The notes beneath the pieces are model-generated. The model ran no database searches and was not told the origin of the DNA. It worked only from the letters and a program-made list of their open reading frames with translations. DNA of 64,000 nt, taken from Erythrobacter sp. GTDB lineage: Bacteria; Pseudomonadota; Alphaproteobacteria; Sphingomonadales; Sphingomonadaceae. Positions 24,818 through 34,024 of the stretch are shown here, one piece after another; position 1 is the stretch's first letter; each line of letters opens with the position of its first letter. The translations under genes were made by a program, and so were the position numbers. Location: assembly GCF_011765465.1 (NCBI RefSeq), contig NZ_CP050265.1, forward strand, positions 1,240,001-1,304,000, written 5' to 3'.

Positions 24818-26233
24818 CTAGCTTCCCTGCGAGGAGGCGCGGCGACCGCCCCCGCCCCGACGCCGCCGGTTGCCGCCGCCCTGGCCCTGGCCCTGTCGCG
24901 GGCCGGAGCGGTTGGGACGACCCTTGCGCGCCGGGTGCTTCTGCTTTGGCTTGGCGCGCTGTTCCTCGCCCTGCGCCCTTTCCTCGCGCCTTGCCCCGCC
25001 TGCGGGCTTGGGCCGGACCTTCTTCTGCGACACGCGCGTCGCGCCGCGCGGCGCGGGTTTGGTCGGACCGACGCCTTCGACCACCGCGCGGAAATTGTCC
25101 GGCAGCGCCAGCCGCTCGAAATCGGCATCGGTCGTGCGCCGGATGTCCTTGAGATAGGCGCGCTCGTCCTCGGCGCAGAAGGCGATCGCCACTCCGTCGC
25201 GGCCCGCGCGCGCGGTGCGGCCGATGCGGTGGACATATTGTTCGGGCACATTGGGCAGTTCGTAGTTGATGACGTGGGAGACGCCCGGAATGTCGATCCC
25301 GCGCGCGGCAACGTCGGTTGCGACCAGGATCGCCGTGCGGCCCGAGCGGAATTCGTCGAGCGCGCGCTGCCTTTGCCCTTGCGACTTGTTGCCGTGGATC
25401 GCATTGGCGGCGATGCCTGCCCGGCTCAGTTTCTTCACGACGCGGTCCGCGCCGTGCTTGGTCCGGGTGAAGATGAGCACACGGTCACGCTCGCCCGGAA
25501 CCTTGTGGCGGCCCGACAGGATGAGTTCGAGCAGCGACTGCTTCTCGTCCTGCTGGACCATGAAGAGATACTGGTCGATCCGTTCCGCGGTCGAGCTTTC
25601 GGGCGTGACCGAAACCTGCACCGGATTGCGGCAATAGCCGCTCACCAGTTCCTTGATCTGTTTCGGCATGGTCGCGCTGAAGAACAGGGTCTGGCGATCC
25701 TTGGGCACGAGATCGCGGATTTTCCTGAGCGCGTGGATGAAACCAAGATCGAGCATCTGGTCCGCCTCGTCGAGCACCAGCACTTCGACGCCCGACAGGT
25801 TGAAGGCGTTCTGGTCGATGAGGTCGAGCAGGCGGCCCGGCGTCGCGACGAGGATGTCGGTCCCGCGGTGCAGCTTGTTGCGGTCCTTGTTGACGCTCGT
25901 TCCGCCGACGATGACCTGCACCTTGAGGCCGGCGAGCGCGCCGTAGTCCTTGGCGCTCGCGGCGATCTGCACCGCGAGTTCGCGGGTCGGGGCGAGCACC
26001 AGCATCCGGCAGCTCTTGAAGGGGATGCGGTTATCCGCATCGCGCAACCGGTCGATCGACGGCAGCATGAAGGCCGCCGTCTTGCCCGTGCCCGTCTGGG
26101 CGATGCCGAGCAGGTCGCGCCCCTCCAGGACCGGCGGGATCGCCTGCGCCTGGATCGGGGTCGGCACGTCGTAACCCTTGAGGTCGAGCGCCTGGAGGAC
26201 GGGCTGCGACAGCCCGAGGTCTTTGAATGTCAT
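24818..26233 (-). CDS. DEAD-box ATP-dependent RNA helicase (RhlE-like)
   Basis: 471 residues from the ATG at 26233. All motifs are present: Q motif (TPIQAQAIP), AQTGTGKT (45-52), PTRELA, TPGR, DEAD (VLDEADQ), SAT, ARGIDIP and HRIGRTAR. The tail of about 100 residues is basic and rich in Lys, Arg, Gly and Gln (GRPNRSGPRQGQGQGGG), an RNA-binding extension usual in RhlE types. Likely roles are ribosome assembly, RNA decay and cold adaptation. It is preceded by a 260-nt leader. Confidence 0.9.
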   Translation of the reverse strand: MTFKDLGLSQPVLQALDLKGYDVPTPIQAQAIPPVLEGRDLLGIAQTGTGKTAAFMLPSIDRLRDADNRIPFKSCRMLVLAPTRELAVQIAASAKDYGALAGLKVQVIVGGTSVNKDRNKLHRGTDILVATPGRLLDLIDQNAFNLSGVEVLVLDEADQMLDLGFIHALRKIRDLVPKDRQTLFFSATMPKQIKELVSGYCRNPVQVSVTPESSTAERIDQYLFMVQQDEKQSLLELILSGRHKVPGERDRVLIFTRTKHGADRVVKKLSRAGIAANAIHGNKSQGQRQRALDEFRSGRTAILVATDVAARGIDIPGVSHVINYELPNVPEQYVHRIGRTARAGRDGVAIAFCAEDERAYLKDIRRTTDADFERLALPDNFRAVVEGVGPTKPAPRGATRVSQKKVRPKPAGGARREERAQGEEQRAKPKQKHPARKGRPNRSGPRQGQGQGGGNRRRRGGGGRRASSQGS

Positions 26234-26494
26234 GTAAGATTGAACTCGCAAATATGCGGCGCGCTCTGTGCGGCGACCCCATGAAAAGGGCACGGCGCAC
26301 GCGCGGCGCGGGGGAATGGAACGCCCCGCGTGAAAAGGGATGTCGGTAGACTGGTTGCGATACGCCGCCGGGGGCGGATGGATCAGAGCCGCCGCTTCAC
26401 GCGGGCTTGTGGCGTTCGCTTGCACGCCAGATGGGCGCTTGGTCCGCGAAAGTCAAAGACTATCGCTGCGGCGCACCCGCAGCCGCGCGTGCGG
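26234..26494. other. Intergenic region upstream of the helicase gene
   Basis: 261 bp between the helicase start and the stop of the secreted-protein gene. No convincing ORF. It would hold the helicase promoter and a 5' leader; I see no clear -35/-10 pair or known RNA motif. Confidence 0.4.
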
Positions 26495-26893
26495 TCAGGA
26501 CCGCTCGCGCAGGTCGGCATAGACGAGCCGGGCCGAATAGCTCCCCGGAACCGCCGTGCCGCTCGCGTCATGGGCGGGCTCGAAGGTGTGGTGCTTGACC
26601 AGCACGTCGCACAGCCGCTCGTTGATATAGGTGCGGCGGAATTCGGCATCGAGCTTGCAGGCAGTCACCTCGCCCGCCTCGTCTACCGTCAGCGTGTAAT
26701 CGATCGCCGAACGCATGATGCGCAGCCGCCTCGACGTCTTCAGGAAAGCCCATTCCCCGTCGAAGGAGACGAGCTTCACCGGGGTCGCCTCTTCCGCGTC
26801 ATCCGCAGCCTCGGCCTGCATCGGTTCCTCCGCCATGACAGGCGTGCAGAACATGGCAGCGGCGGCTGCGGCGAGAGGGAAGCGCAGATTCAT
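26495..26893 (-). CDS. Secreted protein of unknown function, 132 aa
   Basis: Starts MNLRFPLAAAAAAMFCTPVMA, a Sec signal peptide with a VMA cleavage site, then an acidic linker and a compact domain with two Cys (ACKLDAEF and ERLCDVL). The C-terminal part (FEPAHDASG, YSARLVY) resembles the beta-strand end of TonB-C-like proteins, but this is weak. Expected in the periplasm. Confidence 0.65.
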   Translation of the reverse strand: MNLRFPLAAAAAAMFCTPVMAEEPMQAEAADDAEEATPVKLVSFDGEWAFLKTSRRLRIMRSAIDYTLTVDEAGEVTACKLDAEFRRTYINERLCDVLVKHHTFEPAHDASGTAVPGSYSARLVYADLRERS

Positions 26894-27119
26894 GGAGTGG
26901 TGGCCCGTCTGTTCGAATGCGACACTAGGATGAACGGTCAAAATAAGGGTCTGACCGGAGTATGCAATTTATATCCCGGCATGGCGCGCACTTCGCAAGA
27001 AATCGTAATATCGCTTCTCCGACGCGCAACCATTCATCCTCTTTCTGCAATCATGAACCAACAGCGTAGAACTTATGACATCCGCATTGCGGAATCGCCC
27101 GTTGCGACCGAAGAGCAGC
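26894..27119. other. Intergenic region, AT-richer
   Basis: 226 bp between the pgi stop and the start of the secreted-protein gene (both minus). It is visibly richer in A and T than its flanks and probably carries the promoter of the downstream gene. No ORF or hairpin worth naming. Confidence 0.4.
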
Positions 27120-28652
27120 TCAGCGCAGACCCGCCGCCTCCATCAGCGCGGTTGTCGAGGGGTCGAAATCGCCTTCTCCGGCATCGATCCGCTTGGCGAT
27201 CGCCTTGCCCAGTTCGACCCCGAACTGGTCGAAGGGATTGATCCGCATCAGCACCGCATTGGCAAAAGTGCGGTGTTCGTGGAAGGCGATGAGCGCGCCC
27301 AGTGTCGCCGCGTCGATATCGTCGAGCAGGATCGTCGTGCTCGGCCGGTCGCCGGGATAGGCGCGCGCAGGGTCGTCGGCCTCGCTCCCCGCCATCAGCG
27401 CCGCCCCTTGCGCAAGGCAGTTCATCAGCAGCGCACGATGATGCGCGGGGTCGAGCAGGTCGCCCGGCGCGATCGAGGCGATGAAATCCACCGGCACGAG
27501 ATGCGTGCCCTGGTGGAGCAGCTGGAACACGGCGTGCTGCGCGTCAGTCCCCACCCCGCCCCAGGTTATCGGAGCGGTCGGGCCGGACACGGGCTCGCCT
27601 TCGAGCGTCACGCGCTTGCCGTTCGATTCCATCTCGAGCTGCTGGAGATAGTCGGGCAGCAGGCCGAGCCGTTCGTCATAGGCGAACACCGCGCGGGTCT
27701 GGCATCCGCGCAGGCGGGTGTAATACTGGTCCGCGAAAGCGGCTAGGAGCGGGGCGTTGTCGCGGCCCTCGCTTCCACGGAAATGATCGTCCATCACCTT
27801 GGCCCCGGCGAGCAGGGCGCGGAAATCCTCCATGCCGACGGCCAGCGCGACCGGAAAGCCGATCGAGGACCACAGCGAATAGCGCCCGCCCACGCTTTCG
27901 GGGAAAGGCAGGATTCGGGTTTCATCGACGCCCCATTCGACCGCGCGATCGGGGTTGGCGGTCAGTGCCACAACCCGGCCATAGGGGTCCGAAACGCCAT
28001 TGTCGCCGAGCCATTTCATCGCGCTCGCCGCATTGGTCATGGTCTCGGTCGTGGTGAAGGTCTTGGACGCGACCGCTACCAGGGTCTTGGCCGGATCGCA
28101 GGCCGCGAATGCCTGCTCGAGCGCAAGCCCGTCGATGTTCGAGACAACGTGCACGTCGACCCGCGCGCCGTCGCGAGTGAGCGCGTCAACCGCCATGGCC
28201 GGGCCGAGCGCCGAGCCGCCGATGCCGATGTGGATGAGGTGGTTCACTTCGCCCAGCGCGCCGTCATGGATGGCCTCGACCAGCATCCCCATGCGGGCAA
28301 GCAGCGCGCCGGCTTCCTCGACCTCGGGCTCCGGCCCGCTGCCGCGCATCGCGCCGTGATTGGCCGCCCGCCCCTCGGTCGGGTTGACGATTCCGCCCGA
28401 AAACAGCGCCTCGCGGGCAGCGGCGAAATCGCACGCCTCGGCCAGATTCTCGAAAGCCGACAGCGCCTCGTGCGACAAGTGAGTCTTCGACCAGTCGAAC
28501 AGCATCCCCACTTCGCCCAGCTCGCCCAGCGATGCCTCGATCCGCCGCGACAGCTTCGCCGTGCGCTCGGGATCGCGCGCGAACAGGTCGGCAAGCGTGA
28601 CAGGCTCGAGCGCCGCGAGGCGTTCCCATGCGGCGGATATCGGATCACTCAT
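27120..28652 (-). CDS. pgi: Glucose-6-phosphate isomerase
   Basis: 510 residues. Family signatures are IGIGGSALGPAMA, SKTFTTTETMTNA, GGRYSLWSSIG and a C-terminal EHRTFANAVLMRINPFDQFGVELGK with the catalytic Glu and Lys. It interconverts glucose 6-phosphate and fructose 6-phosphate. It is divergent from lepB, with about 50 bp between starts. Confidence 0.95.
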   Translation of the reverse strand: MSDPISAAWERLAALEPVTLADLFARDPERTAKLSRRIEASLGELGEVGMLFDWSKTHLSHEALSAFENLAEACDFAAAREALFSGGIVNPTEGRAANHGAMRGSGPEPEVEEAGALLARMGMLVEAIHDGALGEVNHLIHIGIGGSALGPAMAVDALTRDGARVDVHVVSNIDGLALEQAFAACDPAKTLVAVASKTFTTTETMTNAASAMKWLGDNGVSDPYGRVVALTANPDRAVEWGVDETRILPFPESVGGRYSLWSSIGFPVALAVGMEDFRALLAGAKVMDDHFRGSEGRDNAPLLAAFADQYYTRLRGCQTRAVFAYDERLGLLPDYLQQLEMESNGKRVTLEGEPVSGPTAPITWGGVGTDAQHAVFQLLHQGTHLVPVDFIASIAPGDLLDPAHHRALLMNCLAQGAALMAGSEADDPARAYPGDRPSTTILLDDIDAATLGALIAFHEHRTFANAVLMRINPFDQFGVELGKAIAKRIDAGEGDFDPSTTALMEAAGLR

Positions 28653-28703
28653 GCGGCAAACCCCCTTGGCGCTTTGGACGGGCTGCGAGTAAGGGGACTG
28701 GCG

Positions 28704-29543
28704 ATGGATGTTAAGACCCAATCCGTGCCCGCCGATGCCTCGCAGGACGAGGGGAGCCGGGCGAAGGACGAAAGCTGGCTGGGCTTCGCGCGCTTCCTGC
28801 TGCTGGTGCTGCTGGGCGTGCTGGCGTTCCGCACGCTGGTCTTTTCGCCCTTCTCCATTCCATCGGAAAGTATGCTGCCGCGTCTGGTCAACGGCGACTA
28901 CATCCTCGCGGCGAAATGGCCCTACGGCTACTCGCGCCATTCGCTGCCGTTCGACGCGCCGCTCGGCGAAGGGCGGCTGCTCGCGCGTAACCCGGCGCGG
29001 GGCGATATCGTCATATTCAAGCACCCGCTCGACCGTTCGGACTATATCAAGCGGGTGATCGGCCTGCCGGGCGACACCATCGGCATGGCCGGCGGCCAGA
29101 TCGTGCTCAACGGCGAGCTCGTCCCGCGCGAGGCGGTGGCCGATTTCGAGATCGCGGTCTCGCCCAACACGACCTGCGCCTGGGGCGGCAAACCGATCAT
29201 CGGCGCGGATGGCAGCGCGGTGTGCCGCTACGCCCGGTTCCGCGAGACCCTGCCGGGCGGGCGGCGATACGAAGTTCTCGATTTCGGCCAGACCGTCGCG
29301 GACAGCATGATACCCGTGACCGTGCCCCAGGGGCATATGTTCGTGATGGGCGACAACCGCGACAATTCGCGCGACAGCCGCTTTCCGGCAAAGGCGGGCG
29401 ATGCGGTCGGCATCGTCCCGCTCGAAAACCTCGTCGGGCGGGCGAGCGTCATCATGTGGTCGACCGACGGCAGCGCCGAATGGATGAAGCCGTGGACCTG
29501 GGTTTCCGCCGCGCGCTGGGATCGCATCGGGACCGGGCTGTGA
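28704..29543 (+). CDS. lepB: Signal peptidase I
   Basis: 279 residues. Hydrophobic anchor at about 27-45, then PSESM with nucleophile Ser56 and DYIKRVIGLPGD with general-base Lys116, and the late box GDNRDNSRDSR. It removes signal peptides on the outer face of the inner membrane. It overlaps rnc by GTGA; lepB-rnc-era is a conserved proteobacterial order. Confidence 0.95.
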   Translation: MDVKTQSVPADASQDEGSRAKDESWLGFARFLLLVLLGVLAFRTLVFSPFSIPSESMLPRLVNGDYILAAKWPYGYSRHSLPFDAPLGEGRLLARNPARGDIVIFKHPLDRSDYIKRVIGLPGDTIGMAGGQIVLNGELVPREAVADFEIAVSPNTTCAWGGKPIIGADGSAVCRYARFRETLPGGRRYEVLDFGQTVADSMIPVTVPQGHMFVMGDNRDNSRDSRFPAKAGDAVGIVPLENLVGRASVIMWSTDGSAEWMKPWTWVSAARWDRIGTGL

Positions 29544-30250
29544 GCGGCGCCGGCGATCTCCCGACCGCAACGCGCGACTGGCTGGTCGAGGCCGGTTTCG
29601 GCGTCTCGGACGAGCGCGTCTGGCTCGAGGCGCTAACCCATGGCAGCTTCAACGGAAGCAGGGCCGCGGCGACTTCGGGCGGGCGCGAGATGGATTACCA
29701 GCGGCTCGAATTCCTCGGCGACCGCGTGCTCGGCCTGTCGGTGGCGAGCTGGCTCTACCACGCGGGCGACGCGCCAGAGGGGCGGCTCTCGCAGCGCCTC
29801 AACGCGCTCGTCAGCGGGCGCACCTGCGCGCGGATCGCTCGCGGGCTTGGCGTGCCCGATCACATCCGCCTCGGCAAGCAGGCGCGCGAGGACGGCGGCG
29901 CGGACAGCGACAAGATCCTGGGCGATGCAATGGAAGCGCTGATCGGGGCGAATTTCGTCGAGAACGGATACGACCATACCCGCGACATCGTCTATGCGCT
30001 GTGGGAGGACGAACTCGCGGGCGATGCGGGCAAGGCCAAGCATCCCAAGAGCGCGCTGCAGGAATGGGCCGCGGGCAACAGGCGCGCCATGCCGAGCTAT
30101 TCCGTGGTCGATCGCAGCGGCCCCGACCACGCGGCACGCTTCACCGTCGAAGTCACCATCCCCAGCGTCGGCAGCGCCGAGGCGACCGCATCGAGCAAGG
30201 GCGAAGCCGAGAAACTCGCCGCGCAGAAATTCCTGGAGCAATACGGATGA
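29540..30250 (+). CDS. rnc: Ribonuclease III
   Basis: 236 residues from a GTG that overlaps the lepB stop. The catalytic signature RLEFLGDRVLGL is at 55-66, with a second acidic cluster (DKILGDAMEALIG), and a C-terminal dsRNA-binding domain from about 160 ends EAEKLAAQKFLEQYG. It processes rRNA precursors and structured mRNAs. Confidence 0.95.
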   Translation: MSGAGDLPTATRDWLVEAGFGVSDERVWLEALTHGSFNGSRAAATSGGREMDYQRLEFLGDRVLGLSVASWLYHAGDAPEGRLSQRLNALVSGRTCARIARGLGVPDHIRLGKQAREDGGADSDKILGDAMEALIGANFVENGYDHTRDIVYALWEDELAGDAGKAKHPKSALQEWAAGNRRAMPSYSVVDRSGPDHAARFTVEVTIPSVGSAEATASSKGEAEKLAAQKFLEQYG

Positions 30251-30386
30251 GACGAAGCAACGCAAATGTTCCGCATATGTTCCACGTGGAACGTTCAAGC
30301 CGCAAGGAGCGCGCGCGATGAGCGAGACGCCAGGACGCATCGAAACCGCAAGGTTTCGCAAGGCCAAGCGGCCGCCCGCAGCCGCT

Positions 30387-30415
30387 CTTCGCCCCGGACT
30401 TGCTCCGGGGCGAAG
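30387..30415. repeat. Palindromic intergenic element before era
   Basis: An 11-bp perfect stem (30387-30397 with 30405-30415) and 7-nt loop, with the core CCCCGGACTTGCTCCGGGG. Elements with this CCGGACTTG-type core are scattered through many alphaproteobacterial intergenic regions (general knowledge). It sits in the 189-bp gap between rnc and era and could shape the mRNA between them. Confidence 0.7.
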
Positions 30416-30439
30416 AAACAGCGGCGAGGAGGTCATGCA

Positions 30440-31336
30440 ATGACCACACAAAAATGCGGCGTGGTTGCCGTGATCGGTGCGCCCAATGCGGGCAAGTCGA
30501 CGCTGGTGAACCAGCTCGTCGGCCAGAAGGTCGCGATCACCAGCGCCAAGGCGCAGACGACCCGCGCGCGGATGCTCGGGATCGCCCTGCACGGTCCTGT
30601 CCAGATGATCCTCGTCGACACACCCGGCATCTTCGCGCCGCGCCGCCGCCTCGACCGGGCCATGGTGAGCGCGGCCTGGGAAGGTGCCGAAAGCGCCGAT
30701 GCGGTGCTGCTGCTGGTCGATCCGGTCAAGCAGCGGCGGCATGAACTCGAACCGCTGCTGGAGGCGCTCAAGGACCGACCCGAACGCAAGATCCTCGTCC
30801 TCAACAAGGTCGATGTCTCGAAGAAGGAGCCGCTCCTCGCGCTCGCGCAGGAGCTGTCGCAGAAAGTCGATTTCGCAGAGATCTTCTTCGTCTCCGCCCT
30901 CACCGGCGAAGGCGTGCCGGAAATGAAGGACGCGCTTGCCCAACTGATGCCGGAGGGGCCGTGGATGTATCCGGAAGACCAGGTATCCGACGCTTCCGAA
31001 CGCCTGCTCGCCGCCGAGATCACGCGCGAACAGCTCTACCGCCAGCTGCACGAGGAACTGCCCTACGACAGCGCGGTGCGCCCCGAACTCTACCAGCACC
31101 GCCCCGACGGCAGCCTCGAGATCCACCAGCAGATCGTCGTCGCACGCGAAAGCCAGCGCCCCATCGTGCTCGGCAAGGGCGGTCAGCGGATCAAGGCGAT
31201 CGGCGAGGCGGCGAGGAAGGAATTGTCCGACCTGCTGGGCGTGAAGGTCCACCTGTTCCTCCACGTCAAGCACGCCGAGGGGTGGAGCGAGGACAAGGAG
31301 ATGTTCGAGGAAATGGGGCTGGACTGGGTGAAGTAG
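30440..31336 (+). CDS. era: GTPase Era
   Basis: 298 residues. G1 GAPNAGKST (13-21), switch region TTRARMLGI, DTPGIF, NKVD, and a C-terminal KH domain with VLGKGGQRIKAIGEAARKEL. It binds 16S rRNA near its 3' end and checks 30S assembly. An RBS-like GAGGAGG lies upstream of ATG 30440. Confidence 0.95.
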   Translation: MTTQKCGVVAVIGAPNAGKSTLVNQLVGQKVAITSAKAQTTRARMLGIALHGPVQMILVDTPGIFAPRRRLDRAMVSAAWEGAESADAVLLLVDPVKQRRHELEPLLEALKDRPERKILVLNKVDVSKKEPLLALAQELSQKVDFAEIFFVSALTGEGVPEMKDALAQLMPEGPWMYPEDQVSDASERLLAAEITREQLYRQLHEELPYDSAVRPELYQHRPDGSLEIHQQIVVARESQRPIVLGKGGQRIKAIGEAARKELSDLLGVKVHLFLHVKHAEGWSEDKEMFEEMGLDWVK

Positions 31337-31341
31337 GTGCG

Positions 31342-31764
31342 TCAGCCGTGCTTCGCCAGAAACTCCGCAATCGCCGGATCGGTGAATTCCCTGACAGGAT
31401 CGCTCGAGCGTCCAAAATGATCGAATTCGCCAGCATCGAACGCTTCGTAGACCTCCGACCACTGATGGGGATACGGCCCGCCATCCCCTTTCGGCCAGAA
31501 GTCGATGAGCAGCTCGATCAGCTCTCCCTCAAAAGAATTCGCCAACATATCGGCGGTCTCATAATCGAGCTCGCCGGTGTGATATGACCGGGCAAGAATT
31601 ACCGCCAGTTTGTCGAACACCGCCGTAGCAAACTCCGGGCTGCGCCTCAGCGGCTTCTCCCGATCAACAAGAATGCCGCCGTGTTCGAGCAGATCGGCCT
31701 TTACGCCTGCGAAGTACGCTTGGGCGGCATCGGCGACTTCCCGTTCTGCATATATGGCGGACAT
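31342..31764 (-). CDS. Hypothetical protein with relaxed codon use
   Basis: 140 residues from the ATG at 31764 (a start at 31800 would add 12). Soluble, acidic and helical, with no recognised domain. Codon choice is much less GC3-biased than in era or the acyltransferase, so transfer is possible. It is convergent with era, with 5 bp between stops. Confidence 0.55.
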   Translation of the reverse strand: MSAIYAEREVADAAQAYFAGVKADLLEHGGILVDREKPLRRSPEFATAVFDKLAVILARSYHTGELDYETADMLANSFEGELIELLIDFWPKGDGGPYPHQWSEVYEAFDAGEFDHFGRSSDPVREFTDPAIAEFLAKHG

Positions 31765-31833
31765 GAAACCCCGGGTAGCGTGGCCGACGAGAGAGGCCAA
31801 GCCTTCAGCGCCGCCTGCGAGCGCGGCGGGACA

Positions 31834-32904
31834 TCAAGGCCGGGGCGAAGGGGGCAGTTGTCCAGCCGGGACCGCGGGCGGCTGAGGCAGTGCGGGCCGT
31901 GCCAGTTTCGAGCGCAGCCACACCCGGCACGGCGTTTCCACCATCCGATAGCTGAGGTCCGACACGACCAGGACGGCCAGCCAGGCCGCAATCAGGACCG
32001 GCCAGACGAGCACCTCGGGAATCGGCTGCGAGCCGAACAGCAGGATGTTGAACCCCATGAATATGGGGATGTGCCACATATAGATCGAATAGCTCCTGTC
32101 GCCCAGCCACGTCAGCGCCGGGTGACGCAGGAAACTCATGCGAAGCGAGAACACGACCAACGCGGGAAAGAACGCGAAGCCCAGCTTCGCCCCGCGGCTG
32201 GCATCGGGCACGAACATCGCCGCGAGGGCGAAAGCCAGAAATGCGAACAGGACCGGCACCCTGTCGGCCTTGCGGTAACGGAACATGACGACCCCGGCGA
32301 AAAAGCCGCACAGCCCCCGCCCGATACGATCGACGGTCAGGTCGTCCCCGACGGTCATCAGCAATCCGACGACCGCGAGGCAACCCGAAACCTGGTAAAG
32401 CCGCTCGGGAAAGCGCGAGACCAGGAAATAGAAGATGACGTAACAATAGATCTCGACGGAGATGGACCATGACGCGACGTTGAAGCTTTTGCCGGTCTCG
32501 AGGCCGGATTCCTGCAACATCAGCAGATTCAGGGCGAAATGCCATGCACCATTCTCGACCCGTCCGCCCGAGGCCGGATTTCCGAACCAAAGGACGAATG
32601 CACACACAATCAGGGTTGCAAGGTGGAGCGGGTAAAGCCGCGCGAACCTTGCCCAGAAGAAATCCCGCCCCGACACCTCCCCGGCCTTTCGGTCGGCGTA
32701 GATATAGGCGAATATGAAGCCGGAGATGACGAAGAAGAGGTCCACGGCGACGAAACCGTTCTTGTGGAGCCAAGAAAAGACCGGCAGCCCGTCGAGCGGG
32801 CCGGACTGGAACTGGCCCGTCAGGTAATGCTGGTGGTAGATGAACGCGACCGCGAGCGCGGCCACTCCGCGCAGCGCGTCGATCTCGGCGAGCCTCCCCT
32901 TCAT
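31834..32904 (-). CDS. Acyltransferase 3 family membrane protein (OafA/YrhL type)
   Basis: 356 residues, about ten hydrophobic segments. It opens with the family pattern RLAEIDALRGVAALAV and has FFVISGFIFAYIY soon after, then R-x-arginine-rich segments. Members move acetyl or other acyl groups to extracellular sugars such as O-antigen, peptidoglycan or exopolysaccharide. The acceptor here is unknown; the closest glycan-like genes in the window are the broken ones at 0.2-1.8 kb. Confidence 0.85.
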   Translation of the reverse strand: MKGRLAEIDALRGVAALAVAFIYHQHYLTGQFQSGPLDGLPVFSWLHKNGFVAVDLFFVISGFIFAYIYADRKAGEVSGRDFFWARFARLYPLHLATLIVCAFVLWFGNPASGGRVENGAWHFALNLLMLQESGLETGKSFNVASWSISVEIYCYVIFYFLVSRFPERLYQVSGCLAVVGLLMTVGDDLTVDRIGRGLCGFFAGVVMFRYRKADRVPVLFAFLAFALAAMFVPDASRGAKLGFAFFPALVVFSLRMSFLRHPALTWLGDRSYSIYMWHIPIFMGFNILLFGSQPIPEVLVWPVLIAAWLAVLVVSDLSYRMVETPCRVWLRSKLARPALPQPPAVPAGQLPPSPRP

Positions 32905-32989
32905 GCCCCGGCGCTAGCATTCAGGGGTTAATTTTTCCGATTGTCCGGCCCGCCCTTGGCGGACCGGGAGCCCAGTGCGGCGGCCTGCC

Positions 32990-33475
32990 TTACGCTCGGC
33001 CCAGCTGCTCCAGCTTGGCTTTCAGCGCGGCCTCGTCGAAGGGCTTGACGATATAGTCGTCCGCGCCCGCCTTGATGCCTTCGTGGATGTCGGTCGCATC
33101 GCCCTTGGAGGTGCAGAAAACCACCACCGGCGGCTTGGGCGTCGGGATCGCGCGCAGCTGGCGGACGAATTCGAGCCCATCCATTTCCGGCATATTCCAG
33201 TCGGTCAGCACGAGGTCGGGCATGGCCTTCTTGCAGCGGGCGAGCGCCTCGATCCCGTCCTGCGCTTCGACAGGCACGTAGCCGAGGCTCCTGGCGATCT
33301 TGCTCGACACCTTGCGGATCACGCGGCTGTCGTCGACGATCAGGCAGGCTTTCGCCTGTGCCTGCGCGCCCGCGCCCGCGCCGTCGCGCATCGCCTTGGC
33401 GGCGCGCACGATGGCATCGGTATCGCTGGTGTCGGCGCGCGAAGCCGCTGGGCGCGCCGCGCCTGCATCGACCAC
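32990..33475 (-). CDS. Single-domain response regulator (CheY-like) with N-terminal extension
   Basis: 161 residues from a GTG. The receiver domain fills about residues 40-160: acidic pair in LIVDDSRVIRK, phospho-acceptor Asp in LVLTDWNMPEMDG, Thr/Ser in FCTSKGD and Lys in YIVKPFD. There is no output domain, so it probably signals by protein contact, as CheY or division-control regulators do. The reading frame remains open, with coding-like GC3, back to a CTG at 33601 that overlaps the upstream stop, but no ATG, GTG or TTG lies in that stretch, so the true start is uncertain. Confidence 0.85.
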   Translation of the reverse strand: MVDAGAARPAASRADTSDTDAIVRAAKAMRDGAGAGAQAQAKACLIVDDSRVIRKVSSKIARSLGYVPVEAQDGIEALARCKKAMPDLVLTDWNMPEMDGLEFVRQLRAIPTPKPPVVVFCTSKGDATDIHEGIKAGADDYIVKPFDEAALKAKLEQLGRA

Positions 33476-33597
33476 GTCGCTGCCCCCTGCCGCGTCTTCG
33501 GGCGTTTCGACCGGGTGCGTGTCCTCCGCCTCGGCAAGCTTTTCCGCCAGCGTCTTGCCCGCGTGGCGGCCCCGATGCGGCCCGGTGTTGCGCTTGA

Positions 33598-33906
33598 TCA
33601 GATTTTGAATGGCTCGAACTCCCCTGCCTGCGCCGCGCCGTGGCCATAGCCGGTGTCGTAATCCTCAAGCCCCGGCTCGCGCGAGCCGCCGCCGCCGCCT
33701 TCGCCGGGCGTCATGCGGACGTGAAGATAAGGCATCCAGACATCGCCGAATTCGGCTTTCTGGTACCACACGTCGAGCACGTCGTAGCTCGCCCACATCC
33801 CGTCCGGTTCGCGCAGGCGGATGCCTTCGCCGATGCGCGGGACCGCAGCGAAGCGGATGCGCGTCTGGGTCTGGTGCGTCTCGTTCTGGACTTCGATCTC
33901 GATCAC
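33598..33906 (-). CDS. Hypothetical protein, about 102 aa
   Basis: The preferred start is the GTG at 33906, preceded by GAGGG; a TTG at 33966 would add 20 residues of poorly biased codons. The sequence has a beta-strand-rich domain (VIEIEVQNETHQT, PYLHVRMTPGEG) and a Gly-rich loop. No family recognised. Its stop abuts the possible start region of the response regulator, so the two are likely co-expressed. Confidence 0.55.
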   Translation of the reverse strand: MIEIEVQNETHQTQTRIRFAAVPRIGEGIRLREPDGMWASYDVLDVWYQKAEFGDVWMPYLHVRMTPGEGGGGGSREPGLEDYDTGYGHGAAQAGEFEPFKI

Positions 33907-34024
33907 GGTTTCGGCCCTCGGGTCATGGGCCGGAGTGATACGGAACAATGCTTGACGATTTACCAACGCGCGAAAGGATGTCGGAGGGGCAGCGGTGTCC
34001 TGCCCCTACCCGCCTCGCCGCTAC

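Noticed and set aside
30318..30443. A 41-codon ORF between rnc and era, ending in ATGA with era
   Set aside because: It runs through the dispersed palindrome, is rich in Arg and Pro, and has no domain. The overlap with era is probably chance.
32945..32967. A hairpin between the response regulator and acyltransferase genes
   Set aside because: It has an imperfect stem and a 3-nt loop with A rather than T following on the minus strand, so not a terminator; no clear role.
32928..33668. A minus-strand ORF of 246 codons over the response regulator
   Set aside because: It is in a different frame from the receiver domain and is made of Arg/Gly/Ala shadows.
33985..34007. An 8-bp hairpin just downstream of topA
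   Set aside because: No T run; too weak to call as a terminator.
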